From Mycolicibacterium moriokaense (GTDB lineage: Bacteria > Actinomycetota > Actinomycetes > Mycobacteriales > Mycobacteriaceae): a DNA stretch of 64,000 nt. The position numbers were made by a program, and so were the translations under genes. The DNA lies in contig NZ_AP022560.1 of NCBI RefSeq assembly GCF_010726085.1, positions 5,890,001 through 5,954,000 on the forward strand, written 5' to 3'. Every line of letters starts with the position of its first letter. Within the stretch, counting starts at the first letter, position 1. Below, one piece after another: positions 52,009-62,478 of this stretch. Below the pieces are notes generated by a model. That model searched no databases, was not told the DNA's origin, and was given only the letters and a program-made list of their open reading frames with translations.

Positions 52009-52506
52009 ATGCAACGCATCATCGTGGGCAGTGAAGCCCTGGCTGCGGGGACAGTCACTCGACAAATGTTGCGCACCAAGTACGTGAAGCTGCATCACAA
52101 CATCTATGCCCCAGTCGACATGACGCTCGACGCAAGGGATCGAGCCTTCGCAGCATGGCTTTGGTCACGTGGTGAGGCGACACTCGTCGGGCACTCAGCA
52201 GCAGCGATGCACGGCACGAAGTGGATCCCTAGAGACGCGCCCGCCGAACTCGCGCGAATCCGTCATGCCGCAACACGAGACATCATCGTGCGCAACGACA
52301 CCATCCGCGCCGACGAGATATGCGTACGAGGCAGTATCGACTGCACAACGCCTGCCAGAACCGCTTTCGACATCGGACGGCGCGTAACCGGCGATAGCGC
52401 GATCATTCGTGTCGACGCCCTCCTGAACGCGACCGGCTGCAAGGTTTCAGAGGTTGAGTCGATCGCGGCGATTGTGCGCCGAGTCGCGCACGCCCTCGCT
52501 CAGTAG
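52009..52506 (+). pseudogene. N-terminal fragment of an AbiEi/DUF559-type protein
   Basis: A 165-codon frame starting MQRIIVGSEALAAGTVTR. The residues TRQMLRTKYVKLHHNIYAP, SRGEATLVGHSAAAMHGTKW and GSIDCTTPARTAFDIGRR follow the N-terminal half of mycobacterial proteins that pair an AbiEi-like winged helix with a C-terminal DUF559 (Vsr-like) nuclease. After ATGCKVSEVESIAAIVRRV the sequence leaves the family and stops inside the fadB2 3' end (7-bp overlap), so the nuclease half is missing. It is probably a decayed toxin-antitoxin-like or defence-associated gene. Confidence 0.55.
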
Positions 52507-53354
52507 GTGTAGAAGCCCTGGCCCGACTTCTTACCCAACCGGCCCGCCTCGACCATCCGCAACAACAGCGGAGGCGGGGCGTAATTCGGGTCCTTGTACT
52601 CCTCGTACATCGAGTCGGCGATCAGCTTCATCGTGTCGAGCCCGATCAGATCGGACAGCCGCAGCGGGCCCATCGGATGCGACAGCCCCGCGACGATCGC
52701 CGTGTCGATGTCCTCGACCGAAGCCACTCCCGCCTCGGCCATCCGAATGGCCGACAACAGATACGGCACCAGCAGCGCGTTGACGATGAAACCCGAACGG
52801 TCCCCGCAGCGTACGACCTTCTTACCGAGTTTCTCGCTCGCGAACTCCTCCACCCGCGCAATCGCAGAGTCAGAGGTCACTAGGGTGTTGACGAGTTCGA
52901 CCAGCGGCAGCACCGGGACCGGATTGAAGAAGTGCAATCCCAGCACCCGCGACGGATTCTTCGTCGCCGCAGCGATTTTCATGATCGGGATGCTCGACGT
53001 GTTCGATGCCAGCACCGCGTCGGGGTCGGTGATGATCTCGTCGAGCTGAGCGAAGATCTTGCCCTTGACCGTCTCGTCCTCGACCACGGCCTCGATCACG
53101 AGCTGGCGATCGGCGAGGTCGGCGAGGTTCGTCGTGAACGTCAACCGCGCCAACGCGGCGTCGCGGTCAGCTTCGGAGAGCTTGCCCTTGCTCGCGGCGC
53201 GCTCCAACGACCCGGTGATGCGCTTGCGTCCCGCGTCGAGCAGCGCGTCGGTCGGTTCGTAGACGACGACATTCGCACCGGCCTTCGCCGACACCTCGAT
53301 GATCCCCGAGCCCATCTGTCCGGCTCCGACGACACCTACCCGTTCGATACTCAC
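52500..53354 (-). CDS. fadB2: 3-hydroxybutyryl-CoA dehydrogenase FadB2
   Basis: A 284-residue NAD(P)-dependent dehydrogenase. Cofactor loop GVVGAGQMGSGIIE, catalytic His in GLHFFNPVPV, and the conserved NTSSIP and GRLGKKSGQGFYTY are intact. It catalyses the third step of beta-oxidation or hydroxybutyryl-CoA metabolism. It follows icl on the same strand with a 104-bp gap that contains a strong hairpin, as for Rv0467-Rv0468. Its 3' end overlaps a decayed gene on the other strand. Confidence 0.92.
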   Translation of the reverse strand: MSIERVGVVGAGQMGSGIIEVSAKAGANVVVYEPTDALLDAGRKRITGSLERAASKGKLSEADRDAALARLTFTTNLADLADRQLVIEAVVEDETVKGKIFAQLDEIITDPDAVLASNTSSIPIMKIAAATKNPSRVLGLHFFNPVPVLPLVELVNTLVTSDSAIARVEEFASEKLGKKVVRCGDRSGFIVNALLVPYLLSAIRMAEAGVASVEDIDTAIVAGLSHPMGPLRLSDLIGLDTMKLIADSMYEEYKDPNYAPPPLLLRMVEAGRLGKKSGQGFYTY

Positions 53355-53373
53355 TTCGCTGTCTCCTCACAAG

Positions 53374-53410
53374 CATCAGGCCCCGCCCAATATAAGGACG
53401 GGGCCTGATG
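53374..53410 (-). terminator. Hairpin terminator between icl and fadB2
   Basis: CATCAGGCCCCG (53374-53385) and CGGGGCCTGATG (53399-53410) form a perfect 12-bp GC-rich stem with a 13-nt loop. It lies downstream of icl (stop 53459) and upstream of fadB2 (start 53354), so it should partly insulate fadB2 from high icl transcription. Confidence 0.8.
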
Positions 53411-53458
53411 ACAAGCCGTTGGGCCTCGTGAGCCTACTGGGCCTGGCTTAGTGGGTTC

Positions 53459-54745
53459 CTAGTGGAACTGACCCTCTTCGGTCGAACCCGCAAGCGCGGT
53501 GGTCGAGCTGGTCGGGTCGACGGTGGTGGCGATCCGGTCGAAGTAGCCGGCGCCAACCTCGCGCTGGTGCTTCGTCGCGGTGTAACCCCGCTCCTCGGCG
53601 TCGAATTCGCGCTCCTGCAGCTCGACGTAGGCGCTCATCTGGTTGCGGGCGTAGCCGTAGGCCAGATCGAACATCGAGTAGTTGAGGGCGTGGAAGCCGG
53701 CCAGCGTGATGAACTGGAACTTGAAGCCCATCGCGCCGAGCTCCTTCTGGAACTTCGCGATCGTCGCGTCGTCCAGGTGCTTCTTCCAGTTGAACGACGG
53801 TGAGCAGTTGTAAGCCAGCATCTGGTCGGGGAACTCCGCCTTGACGCCCTCGGCGAACTTCTTGGCCAGCTCGAGATCCGGAGTACCGGTCTCCATCCAG
53901 ATCAGGTCGGCGTACGGCGCGTAGGCCTTGGCGCGCGCGATGCAGGGCTCCAGACCGTTCTTCACCCGGTAGAAGCCCTCGGCGGTGCGCTCACCGGTGA
54001 TGAACGGACGGTCACGCTCGTCCACATCGGAGGTGATCAGCGTCGCCGCCTCGGCATCGGTACGGGCGATGACGACGGTCGGCACGTCGGCGACGTCGGC
54101 GGCCAGCCGGGCCGAGGTGAGCGTGCGAATGTGCTGCTGGGTCGGGATCAGCACCTTGCCACCGAGGTGGCCGCACTTCTTTTCCGAAGCCAGCTGATCT
54201 TCCCAGTGCGACCCCGCGACGCCTGCGGCGATCATGGCCTTCTGCAGCTCGTAGACGTTCAGTGCGCCACCGAAGCCGGCCTCACCGTCCGCGACGATCG
54301 GGGCGAGCCAGTTCTCGACGGAGGTGTCGCCCTCGACCTTGGCGATCTCGTCGGCACGCAGCAGCGCGTTGTTGATGCGGCGCACCACCTGCGGCACCGA
54401 GTTGGCCGGGTACAGGCTCTGGTCCGGGTAGGTGTGGCCGGACAGGTTCGCGTCACCGGCGACCTGCCAACCCGAGAGGTAGATGGCCTTCAGGCCTGCG
54501 CGCACCTGCTGCACGGCCATGTTGCCGGTCAGGGCGCCCAGCGCGTTGACGAACTCCAGGTCGTGCAGCTGGTTCCACAGCACCTCGGCGCCGCGACGGG
54601 CGAGGGTGTGCTCTTCCACCACGTGGCCCTGCAGAGCGACGACGTCCTCCGGGGTGTAGGTGCGGGTGACGCCCTTCCACCGCGGGTTGGTGTCCCAGTC
54701 GTGCTGGATCTGTTCGGGTGACTTCGGCGTTCCGACGGTGGACAT
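53459..54745 (-). CDS. icl: Isocitrate lyase (Icl1-type)
   Basis: A 428-residue isocitrate lyase, the same length as M. tuberculosis Icl1. The catalytic loop KKCGHLGGK, the [11 protein letters not shown] metal region and [16 protein letters not shown] are present. It splits isocitrate to succinate and glyoxylate and doubles as methylisocitrate lyase (family knowledge), supporting growth on fatty acids. Good ribosome site AAGGAG. Its promoter region (54746-54997) carries TTGCAAA repeats and palindromes; RamB is encoded 1.1 kb away. Confidence 0.96.
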   Translation of the reverse strand: MSTVGTPKSPEQIQHDWDTNPRWKGVTRTYTPEDVVALQGHVVEEHTLARRGAEVLWNQLHDLEFVNALGALTGNMAVQQVRAGLKAIYLSGWQVAGDANLSGHTYPDQSLYPANSVPQVVRRINNALLRADEIAKVEGDTSVENWLAPIVADGEAGFGGALNVYELQKAMIAAGVAGSHWEDQLASEKKCGHLGGKVLIPTQQHIRTLTSARLAADVADVPTVVIARTDAEAATLITSDVDERDRPFITGERTAEGFYRVKNGLEPCIARAKAYAPYADLIWMETGTPDLELAKKFAEGVKAEFPDQMLAYNCSPSFNWKKHLDDATIAKFQKELGAMGFKFQFITLAGFHALNYSMFDLAYGYARNQMSAYVELQEREFDAEERGYTATKHQREVGAGYFDRIATTVDPTSSTTALAGSTEEGQFH

Positions 54746-54997
54746 TGGTGCTCCTTCGCGTGCGCGTAGCTGGCGGTGGCCGGCTTGCTAATCCTTGAAC
54801 AACTTTGGTGTTGCGCTTATTCGAGGATGCACTACGACATATATGCAGGTCCAGTCGCTGTGATTGCCAATTTCGCCAACCGTCCGCCTCAGGTTGCAAA
54901 TTTTGCAAAGACAGCTATTACCTGAACCGGTTCAGTTGCTACTGGCCAGTAGCCCATTTCCGCACGTCAGTACGGTCGTACTGTTAAACGGGACGAG
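54746..54997 (-). promoter_or_regulatory. icl promoter region
   Basis: A 252-bp gap with three clear sites. TTGCAAA occurs twice as a direct repeat at 54894-54900 and 54903-54909 (9 bp apart), matching the RamB/PrpR core. CTGAACCGGTTCAG (54922-54935) is a perfect 14-bp palindrome, and GCTACTGGCCAGTAGC (54938-54953) a perfect 16-bp palindrome. RamB is expected to bind the TTGCAAA core; the palindromes have no factor assigned. Confidence 0.75.
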
Positions 54998-55804
54998 TCA
55001 GAGCGCGAAGATCGATGCCACGGCTTTGGTCTCGTCGCCGACGGCATATGTGAGGGTTGTAACAGTGCGATCCATCAGTTCGGGACCGAATTTGTCCGTC
55101 GACCCGGGCGGGTGGACGTGGGTGATGATCTCCAGCTTGTCCCCGAGCCCCACCGGCGCATCGTGCTCGATGGTCACCCGCAGGGGCGCCTCGAGAAGTT
55201 CGGGGGTGCTGAACAGATGGTCCTCGACCACCGACCAGTACACCGAGTTGTTCATGTGGTCGAAGATGTCGATGTCGCTGACCCGTACCGGATAGTCGCG
55301 AATCGCGGTCGCATCCTCGCGGCTGCCGGGCTTCAGATAAGGCTTCCACCGCAGCCGGTCGATATCGGTGGTGCGCCGCAGGCCTTCGAGGAAGTCGTCG
55401 GAGATGCGCGCCGGCCCCTGCGTCTCCTGGTTGATGTTGATCCAGAACGCCTCGGACTCCATCAGTCCGCCTTTGCGCCCGTCGACGCGGACCCGCATCT
55501 CGCACCATCGGTTGGAGGTGCCCGAGCACCAGCGCCGCAGCCGAAGCATGTCCTTGAACTCGATTGGCCTGATCAGATCGACCATCGTGCGGCGGACGAT
55601 CCACAGCGGATGCGTCTCCTCGTAGCCCATCTCACGCAGTTGATCGGAGCCGACGTCCTGGATGTGCCTGGTCGCCGCGTCGAATTTGAGCCTGCCCGCA
55701 CGATCGACATCGGCGACCCGCAGCGGCCACTCGACATCGAATACGTCGGGGTGCGGATCGGGAACAGGCATCATCACCTTGGCCAGACCCGTACTGCTTT
55801 CCAT
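54998..55804 (-). CDS. Acyl-ACP thioesterase-family protein (Rv0466-like)
   Basis: A 268-residue double-hotdog thioesterase. The two halves are seen as DRAGRLKFDAATRHIQDVG and DIDIFDHMNNSVYWSVVEDH; the second contains the typical NNSVY helix. Actinobacterial homologues are described as acyl-ACP or acyl-CoA thioesterases. The start ATG 55804 (MESSTGLAKVM) is chosen; the frame extends six codons further. It lies upstream of icl on the same strand and is divergent from ramB. Confidence 0.85.
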   Translation of the reverse strand: MESSTGLAKVMMPVPDPHPDVFDVEWPLRVADVDRAGRLKFDAATRHIQDVGSDQLREMGYEETHPLWIVRRTMVDLIRPIEFKDMLRLRRWCSGTSNRWCEMRVRVDGRKGGLMESEAFWININQETQGPARISDDFLEGLRRTTDIDRLRWKPYLKPGSREDATAIRDYPVRVSDIDIFDHMNNSVYWSVVEDHLFSTPELLEAPLRVTIEHDAPVGLGDKLEIITHVHPPGSTDKFGPELMDRTVTTLTYAVGDETKAVASIFAL

Positions 55805-55842
55805 GTCGCACGATCCTGCCACAGCCGTCGTTCTGCCAAGAA

Positions 55843-55861
55843 TGCGAAGCCAACCTTCGCA
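55843..55861. promoter_or_regulatory. Palindrome TGCGAAG-N5-CTTCGCA upstream of ramB
   Basis: A perfect 7-bp inverted repeat in the 77-bp gap between Rv0466-like (start 55804) and ramB (start 55882). The arms resemble the RamB half-site core (T)TGCRAA found twice before icl, so autoregulation by RamB is plausible. It would sit 21 bp upstream of the ramB start. Confidence 0.55.
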
Positions 55862-55881
55862 GGGTTGTTAGGCTGGCTGAC

Positions 55882-57297
55882 GTGGCGAAAACGTACGTCG
55901 GATCGCGCGTTCGGCAACTTCGCAACGAACGTGGCTACAGCCAGGCCGCGCTGGCCCAGCTGCTGGAGATCTCGCCGAGCTATCTCAACCAGATCGAGCA
56001 CGACGTCCGGCCGCTCACCGTGTCCGTGCTGCAGCGCATCACCGAGGTGTTCGGGGTCGACGCGACGTTCTTCGCCTCCGAGGACGACACCCGACTGGTT
56101 GCCGAACTGCGCGAGGTGACTCTGGACCGCGACGTGGCCATCGACGTCGACCTAGCCGAGATCGCCGACATGGTCAGCTCGCATCCGGCGCTCGCCCGCG
56201 CGATGGTCAATCTGCACCAGCGCTACCGCTTGACCGCCGCACAACTGGCGGCCGCGACCGAGGACCGGTACGCCGACGGCAGCGGCAGCGGCGCGATCAC
56301 GATGCCGCACGAGGAAGTCCGCGACTACTTCTATCAGCGGCAGAACTACCTGCACGAGCTCGACACCGCGGCCGAGGACCTCACCATCCGGATGCGGATG
56401 CACCGCGCCGAGCTCACCCGTGAGCTCGCCGACCGGCTGACCAGGGTGCACGGGGTTCGCATTCGGCGCCGAACAGACCTGGGCGGCAATGTGTTACACC
56501 GCTACGACCCGGAATCCAAGACGCTGGAGATCAGTGACCACCTGTCCTCGGGACAGACGGTGTTCAAGATGGCCGCCGAGTTGGCCTACCTGGAGTTCGG
56601 CGATCTGATCGACAGGTTGGTGGACGAGGGCAACTTCACCAGCCACGAGTCCACCGTGCTCGCCCGGCTTGGGCTGGCGAACTACTTCGCCGCCGCAACG
56701 GTGTTGCCCTACGGGCAGTTTCACGCAACCGCGGAAGACTTCCGGTACGACGTCGAACGTCTTTCGGCGTTCTACTCGGTGTCATACGAGACCATCGCGC
56801 ACCGGCTCTCGACCCTGCAGCGGCCATCGATGCGAGGGGTGCCACTGTCGTTCGTGCGGGTGGATCGCGCGGGGAACATGTCAAAACGGCAGTCCGCCAC
56901 CGGCTTTCATTTCTCGTCCAGCGGCGGAACATGCCCGTTGTGGAATGTGTACGAGACGTTCGCGAGCCCCGGCAAGATCACCGTGCAGGTCGCGCAGATG
57001 CCCGACGGGCGCAACTACATGTGGGTGGCCCGCACGGTCGAGCGTCGCGCCCACCGATACGGCCAGCCGGGCAAGACGTTCGCGATCGGCCTGGGCTGCG
57101 AGCTACGGCATGCGCACCGGTTGGTTTATTCGGAGGGCCTGGACCTGTCGGGCGACAACTCGACACCGATCGGCGCGGGTTGTCGCGTCTGCGAACGCGA
57201 CAACTGCCCGCAGCGGGCCTTCCCGGCACTGGGCCGCGCACTGGACCTCGACGAGCATCGCAGCACCGTGTCGCCCTACCTGGTCAAGCAGACCTAG
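55882..57297 (+). CDS. ramB: XRE/Cro-type regulator RamB (Rv0465c-like)
   Basis: A 471-residue regulator of glyoxylate-cycle genes. N-terminal helix-turn-helix (SQAALAQLLEISPSYLNQIE) and the central domain common to short-chain-fatty-acid regulators (ScfR family) with a metallopeptidase-like HESTVLARLGLANYFAAATV. The C-terminal cysteine cluster includes GTCPLWN, GLGCELRH and CRVCERDNCPQRAFP, which may bind metal and acyl-CoA. In M. tuberculosis it represses icl1. It starts with GTG and is divergent from the thioesterase. Confidence 0.92.
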   Translation: MAKTYVGSRVRQLRNERGYSQAALAQLLEISPSYLNQIEHDVRPLTVSVLQRITEVFGVDATFFASEDDTRLVAELREVTLDRDVAIDVDLAEIADMVSSHPALARAMVNLHQRYRLTAAQLAAATEDRYADGSGSGAITMPHEEVRDYFYQRQNYLHELDTAAEDLTIRMRMHRAELTRELADRLTRVHGVRIRRRTDLGGNVLHRYDPESKTLEISDHLSSGQTVFKMAAELAYLEFGDLIDRLVDEGNFTSHESTVLARLGLANYFAAATVLPYGQFHATAEDFRYDVERLSAFYSVSYETIAHRLSTLQRPSMRGVPLSFVRVDRAGNMSKRQSATGFHFSSSGGTCPLWNVYETFASPGKITVQVAQMPDGRNYMWVARTVERRAHRYGQPGKTFAIGLGCELRHAHRLVYSEGLDLSGDNSTPIGAGCRVCERDNCPQRAFPALGRALDLDEHRSTVSPYLVKQT

Positions 57298-57307
57298 ACT
57301 CGATTCG

Positions 57308-57859
57308 GTGAGCTCACTTGAGCCGGCACGCATCGCGCCGGGCGGATTCAAAGAACTCGGACCCCTCAACTGGGTCATCGCCAAGATCGGCGCCAGGGCG
57401 ATCCGGGCACCGCGGTTCAGCCTCGTCAATGTGCTTGGCCAACATCGGCTTCTGTTCCTGGCGTGGCTGCCGTACAGCATCATGTTGCTGGGCCACCTGA
57501 GCAAACTGCCGCTGAAGGACGCCGAAACCGTCATCCTGCGCGTCGGCCACCTGCGCAACTGCGAATACGAACTGCAGCAGCACCGCCGCTTGGCCCGCAG
57601 CCGCGGCATCGGTCCCGAGGTTCAGGCGAAGATCTTCGAGGGTCCCGACGCCGAAGGGTTGACCGAGCGCCAGCGCGCACTGATCACCGCCACCGACGAG
57701 TTCGTCGTCACCCGGGGCGTCTCACCAGAAACGTGGGCGGTGTTGGCCAGGCACCTCTCCAAGCCACAGCTCATCGAGTTCTGCTTACTGGCAGCCCAGT
57801 ACGACGGGTTGGCGGCGACAATCACCACGCTCAGCGTTCCGCTGGATTTTCCTGACTAA
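57308..57859 (+). CDS. AhpD/carboxymuconolactone decarboxylase-like protein (Rv0464c-like)
   Basis: A 183-residue all-helical protein of the AhpD-like superfamily. The alkylhydroperoxidase core normally has CxxC before a histidine; here the region reads RVGHLRNCEYELQQHRRLA, so only the first Cys remains (CEYE). Peroxidase activity is therefore doubtful. Function unknown. The GTG start at 57308 lies 10 bp after the ramB stop, so it is cotranscribed; its stop is 5 bp from the convergent small membrane protein. Confidence 0.82.
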   Translation: MSSLEPARIAPGGFKELGPLNWVIAKIGARAIRAPRFSLVNVLGQHRLLFLAWLPYSIMLLGHLSKLPLKDAETVILRVGHLRNCEYELQQHRRLARSRGIGPEVQAKIFEGPDAEGLTERQRALITATDEFVVTRGVSPETWAVLARHLSKPQLIEFCLLAAQYDGLAATITTLSVPLDFPD

Positions 57860-57864
57860 CCCGA

Positions 57865-58133
57865 CTACAGGTACGTCACACCGAGTACCACCAGCGACAG
57901 CAGCACCGGCGACACAGGAAGCGCCAAGAGGAACGCGGCCCACACGTCCGACTTGCGCTTGTACGCGCGCCAGCCGAGCGCCCCGACGACGGCTCCCACG
58001 ACAAACGATGTCGCGACGACGACCAACACCCACGAGCTGATGGTCGCCGTCGAGGTGGCAGCCGTGATCCCACTCAGCCACAGGATGTGACCGAGCACCA
58101 ATCCGCCGATCGCGGCGACCCAGATCGCGGCTC

Positions 58134-58137
<4 letters not shown>
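57865..58137 (-). CDS. Small membrane protein (Rv0463-like)
   Basis: A 90-residue protein with three membrane helices ([58 protein letters not shown]) around a basic loop [10 protein letters not shown]. Function unknown. The start is a TTG at 58137 overlapping the lpdC stop codon (TTTGA); the frame extends upstream inside lpdC without similarity. Length agrees with Rv0463 (97 residues, recalled). Confidence 0.65.
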
Positions 58138-59528
<1,391 letters not shown>

Positions 59529-59537
59529 GCCCCCACC

Positions 59538-59990
59538 CTAGTAAGGAATCAGCCCCACGAAACATCGGCTGGCCCATTCGCAGAAGTAGAGACCGTGCAG
59601 CACCGCGGCACCGGCGGTCGCCGCGAAGGGCGCGGAGGTGCAGGCGATGGCCAGAGCCGAGGCCACCGGGCGGTTCGGAACCATGGCGATGAGCAGGCCC
59701 GCGACGGTGCAGAGGATCAGGAACACCAGCACCACGAACACCGGCGCGGTCTTGTCGATCGAGTGGTACCACCAGTGGTACAGCCCCCATCCCGCCGCGG
59801 CAGCGAGCGCCCACACAAACGCCACCACGAGGACGAACTTCCACCGTTTGAGGAACTGGTATTCACCCGGCACGACGACCGGAGGGGCCGGGACGGGGAG
59901 TGGTTCCGACGGCGCGTCGACAGCGTCGAATTCGCCGGTGTCCCACGTCGGGGTGAATTCCTGGGTGTCTTCGAGCAGGTTGTGGTCCAT
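59538..59990 (-). CDS. Membrane protein (Rv0461-like)
   Basis: A 150-residue protein with a negatively charged cytoplasmic leader (MDHNLLEDTQEFTPTWDTGE) and three to four helices (FVLVVAFVWALAAAAGWGLY, VFVVLVFLILCTVAGLLIA, ALAIACTSAPFAATAGAAVL). Function unknown. ATG 59990 is used; GTG 59999 is equally placed and overlaps the upstream stop. Nine bases from lpdC. Confidence 0.78.
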   Translation of the reverse strand: MDHNLLEDTQEFTPTWDTGEFDAVDAPSEPLPVPAPPVVVPGEYQFLKRWKFVLVVAFVWALAAAAGWGLYHWWYHSIDKTAPVFVVLVFLILCTVAGLLIAMVPNRPVASALAIACTSAPFAATAGAAVLHGLYFCEWASRCFVGLIPY

Positions 59991-59991
59991 G

Positions 59992-60270
59992 TCAGGCACC
60001 GTTCACCGATTGAATCGCCACCAGCACGCCGAACCAGCCGGGGGCGATCGCGAGGACGAATGCGCCGACCGCGGTCACCCAGCGTGCGCGGGAGAACAGG
60101 ATGGTCAACATCCCGATCGCACCGGGCACGCCGACCACGAGCGCGATCGCCACATCAGGCCGAATCTTGGCGCTGACCAGCAGCGTCAACCCGATTCCCA
60201 GAAGCAGCCCGACCGCCGTGCCGATCAGTAATGCACTGGTCAGCAACCGCGGGCGCGGCAGCGGTATCAC
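59992..60270 (-). CDS. Small membrane protein (Rv0460-like)
   Basis: A 92-residue protein with three hydrophobic helices (LLTSALLIGTAVGLLLGIGL, VAIALVVGVPGAIGMLTILF, AVGAFVLAIAPGWFGVLVAI). The GTG start at 60270 is preceded by AAAGG. It is translationally adjacent to the next membrane gene (stop within 2 bp of its start). Function unknown. Confidence 0.75.
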   Translation of the reverse strand: MIPLPRPRLLTSALLIGTAVGLLLGIGLTLLVSAKIRPDVAIALVVGVPGAIGMLTILFSRARWVTAVGAFVLAIAPGWFGVLVAIQSVNGA

Positions 60271-60306
60271 CCTTTCGACGATACTGCGGCACCGCCCGTT
60301 AGCCCG

Positions 60307-60816
60307 TTAGCCGCCCGGCGTGGCACGGCAGGCATCGATGGCCTCCGCGACGATGTGGGTGCCGTTCCGGCGCGGGCGTGTGCCCTGCGCGAAGTCGGCA
60401 CCCGTCACAGGCGCTTGCGCGCTGAGCAGCTGGTTCTCGGTGTCAGTGAACGCCCGACCCCGCGAGAGGAAACGCAGGCCTTCGGGGGCTTCGACGCTGA
60501 AGCCGCCGCCCCTGCCGGGCACCACGTCGATCACCAACTGCGTGTGCTTCCACGCCTCGAACTGCGGTCCGGAGATCCACACCGGAACCCCGTCCCCGAC
60601 ATCGAGGACGGCGAGCAGGACGTCGCGGTCGCCGACGAGGAATTCGCCGTCGGGGTAGCACATCGGCGACGACCCGTCGCAGCATCCGCCGGACTGGTGG
60701 AATATCAGCGCGCCGTGGCGCTGCTGCAGTTTCGCCAGCAGGTCCGCTGCGGCCCGCGTGATCAACGCCCGCGGTGGGGCCTCCTTTCCCTGCCGAGCAG
60801 ACGCAAACTCCCCCAT
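60307..60816 (-). CDS. DUF779 family protein (Rv0459-like)
   Basis: A 169-residue cytoplasmic protein. The hallmark FHQSGGCCDGSSPMCYPDG, cysteine-rich and probably metal-binding, is followed by VWISGPQFEAWKHTQ. DUF779 genes are typically next to an aldehyde dehydrogenase, as here. Start choice: ATG 60816 gives the family length but lies inside a palindromic repeat; GTG 60867, two bases after the aldehyde dehydrogenase stop, is an alternative that adds 17 residues. The repeat may have replaced the original start region. Confidence 0.82.
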   Translation of the reverse strand: MGEFASARQGKEAPPRALITRAAADLLAKLQQRHGALIFHQSGGCCDGSSPMCYPDGEFLVGDRDVLLAVLDVGDGVPVWISGPQFEAWKHTQLVIDVVPGRGGGFSVEAPEGLRFLSRGRAFTDTENQLLSAQAPVTGADFAQGTRPRRNGTHIVAEAIDACRATPGG

Positions 60817-60851
60817 TTCCCCGCGATTTTGGGGGGTTTCGCGTCTGCTCG
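60795..60851. repeat. Palindromic element overlapping the DUF779 start
   Basis: CGAGCAGACGC and GCGTCTGCTCG form perfect 11-bp outer arms, with inner CTCCCCCA/TGGGGGG pairing. It lies between the aldehyde dehydrogenase stop and the DUF779 gene and supplies the first codons of DUF779 if ATG 60816 is used. Coordinates are good to about one base. Confidence 0.65.
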
Positions 60852-60869
60852 CGCTGGAGGGTGACACCG

Positions 60870-62393
60870 TCAGAAGAATCCCTGCGCCTTGTTGCTGTAC
60901 GACACCAGCAGGTTCTTCGTCTGCTGATAGTGGTCGAGCATCATCTTGTGGGTCTCGCGGCCGATGCCGGACTGCTTGTAGCCGCCGAACGCCGCGTGTG
61001 CGGGATAGGCGTGGTAGCAGTTGGTCCACACCCGACCCGCCTTGATGTCGCGCCCGGCGCGGTAGGCGACGTTGCCGTCGCGCGACCACACCCCGGCACC
61101 GAGCCCGTAGAGCGTGTCGTTGGCGATGGCGATCGCATCGTCGTAGTCCTTGAACGACGTCACCGCGACGACGGGGCCGAAGATCTCCTCCTGGAAGATG
61201 CGCATCTTGTTGTTGCCCTCGAAGATCGTCGGCTGCACGTAGTACCCGCCGTTGAGATCGCCACCCAGCTCTGCGCGCTCACCGCCGGTGACCACGCGAG
61301 CACCTTCGTCTTTGCCGATCTCGATGTAGGACAACACCTTTTCGAGCTGGTCGTTGGACGCCTGCGACCCGATCATCGTCTCGGTGTCCAGCGGATCGCC
61401 CTGGCGCACCGCCTTGGTGCGAATGGCGGCCAGTTCCAGGAACTCGTCGTAGATGTCGGCCTGGATCAGGCTGCGCGACGGGCACGTGCACACCTCACCC
61501 TGGTTCAGCGCGAACATCGTGAACCCCTCCAGCGCCTTGTCCTGGAAGTCATCGCCCGCCGCCATCACGTCGGAGAAGAAGATGTTCGGGCTCTTACCGC
61601 CGAGCTCGAGCGTGACGGGGATCAGGTTCTGCGACGCGTACTGCATGATCAGCCGACCCGTGGTGGTCTCGCCGGTGAACGCGATCTTGGCGATGCGGTT
61701 ACTCGACGCCAGCGGCTTGCCCGCCTCGAAGCCGAACCCGTTGACGACGTTCACCACACCGGCGGGCAGCAGGTCGCCGATCAAGCTCATCAGGTACAGG
61801 ATCGACGCAGGCGTCTGCTCGGCCGGCTTCAGCACCACGGCGTTACCTGCCGCCAGTGCGGGCGCCAGCTTCCACGTCGCCATCAGGATCGGGAAGTTCC
61901 ACGGGATGATCTGACCGACGACTCCGAGCGGTTCGTGGAAGTGATAGGCGACGGTGTCGTCGTCGATCTGGCTCAGCGAGCCCTCCTGCGCCCGAATGGC
62001 ACCCGCGAAGTACCGGAAGTGGTCGACGGCCAGCGGCAGGTCGGCATTGAGGGTCTCGCGGATCGGCTTGCCGTTGTCCCACGACTCGGCCAGCGCCAGC
62101 GACTCGAGGTTGGCCTCGATGCGGTCGGCGATCTTGTTGAGGATGTTGGCGCGTTCAGCCACAGCTGTCTTGCCCCATGCGGTGGCGGCGCCGTGCGCCG
62201 CGTCCAGCGCCTTCTCGACGTCCGCCTCACCCGACCGCGGGATCTCGCAGAACGGCTGCCCGGTCACCGGCGTCGGGTTCTCGAAGTACTCCCCCGACGC
62301 GGGCGGGACCCACTCTCCCCCAATGAAATTGCCGTATCGCGACTCAAAGGACATCAAGGCATCGGCGGCACCCGGGCGAGCGAAAACGGTCAT
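60870..62393 (-). CDS. Aldehyde dehydrogenase (Rv0458-like)
   Basis: A 507-residue NAD-dependent aldehyde dehydrogenase. Catalytic Glu is in [10 protein letters not shown], catalytic Cys in [11 protein letters not shown], the cofactor loop in [10 protein letters not shown], and the C-terminal [10 protein letters not shown] is typical of the acetaldehyde dehydrogenase II/ExaC group. ATG 62393 is preceded by GAGGAGG and gives the same length as Rv0458; an ATG ten codons earlier lacks a ribosome site. Heads a minus-strand run with DUF779. Confidence 0.92.
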   Translation of the reverse strand: MTVFARPGAADALMSFESRYGNFIGGEWVPPASGEYFENPTPVTGQPFCEIPRSGEADVEKALDAAHGAATAWGKTAVAERANILNKIADRIEANLESLALAESWDNGKPIRETLNADLPLAVDHFRYFAGAIRAQEGSLSQIDDDTVAYHFHEPLGVVGQIIPWNFPILMATWKLAPALAAGNAVVLKPAEQTPASILYLMSLIGDLLPAGVVNVVNGFGFEAGKPLASSNRIAKIAFTGETTTGRLIMQYASQNLIPVTLELGGKSPNIFFSDVMAAGDDFQDKALEGFTMFALNQGEVCTCPSRSLIQADIYDEFLELAAIRTKAVRQGDPLDTETMIGSQASNDQLEKVLSYIEIGKDEGARVVTGGERAELGGDLNGGYYVQPTIFEGNNKMRIFQEEIFGPVVAVTSFKDYDDAIAIANDTLYGLGAGVWSRDGNVAYRAGRDIKAGRVWTNCYHAYPAHAAFGGYKQSGIGRETHKMMLDHYQQTKNLLVSYSNKAQGFF

Positions 62394-62478
62394 CGTGTCC
62401 TCCTCATTGAGACGCTGCGTCACGGCCGATTGTGCTCTCGATCACTTCGACGCGCCAGCGCCAGGTCAGAATGGGGGC

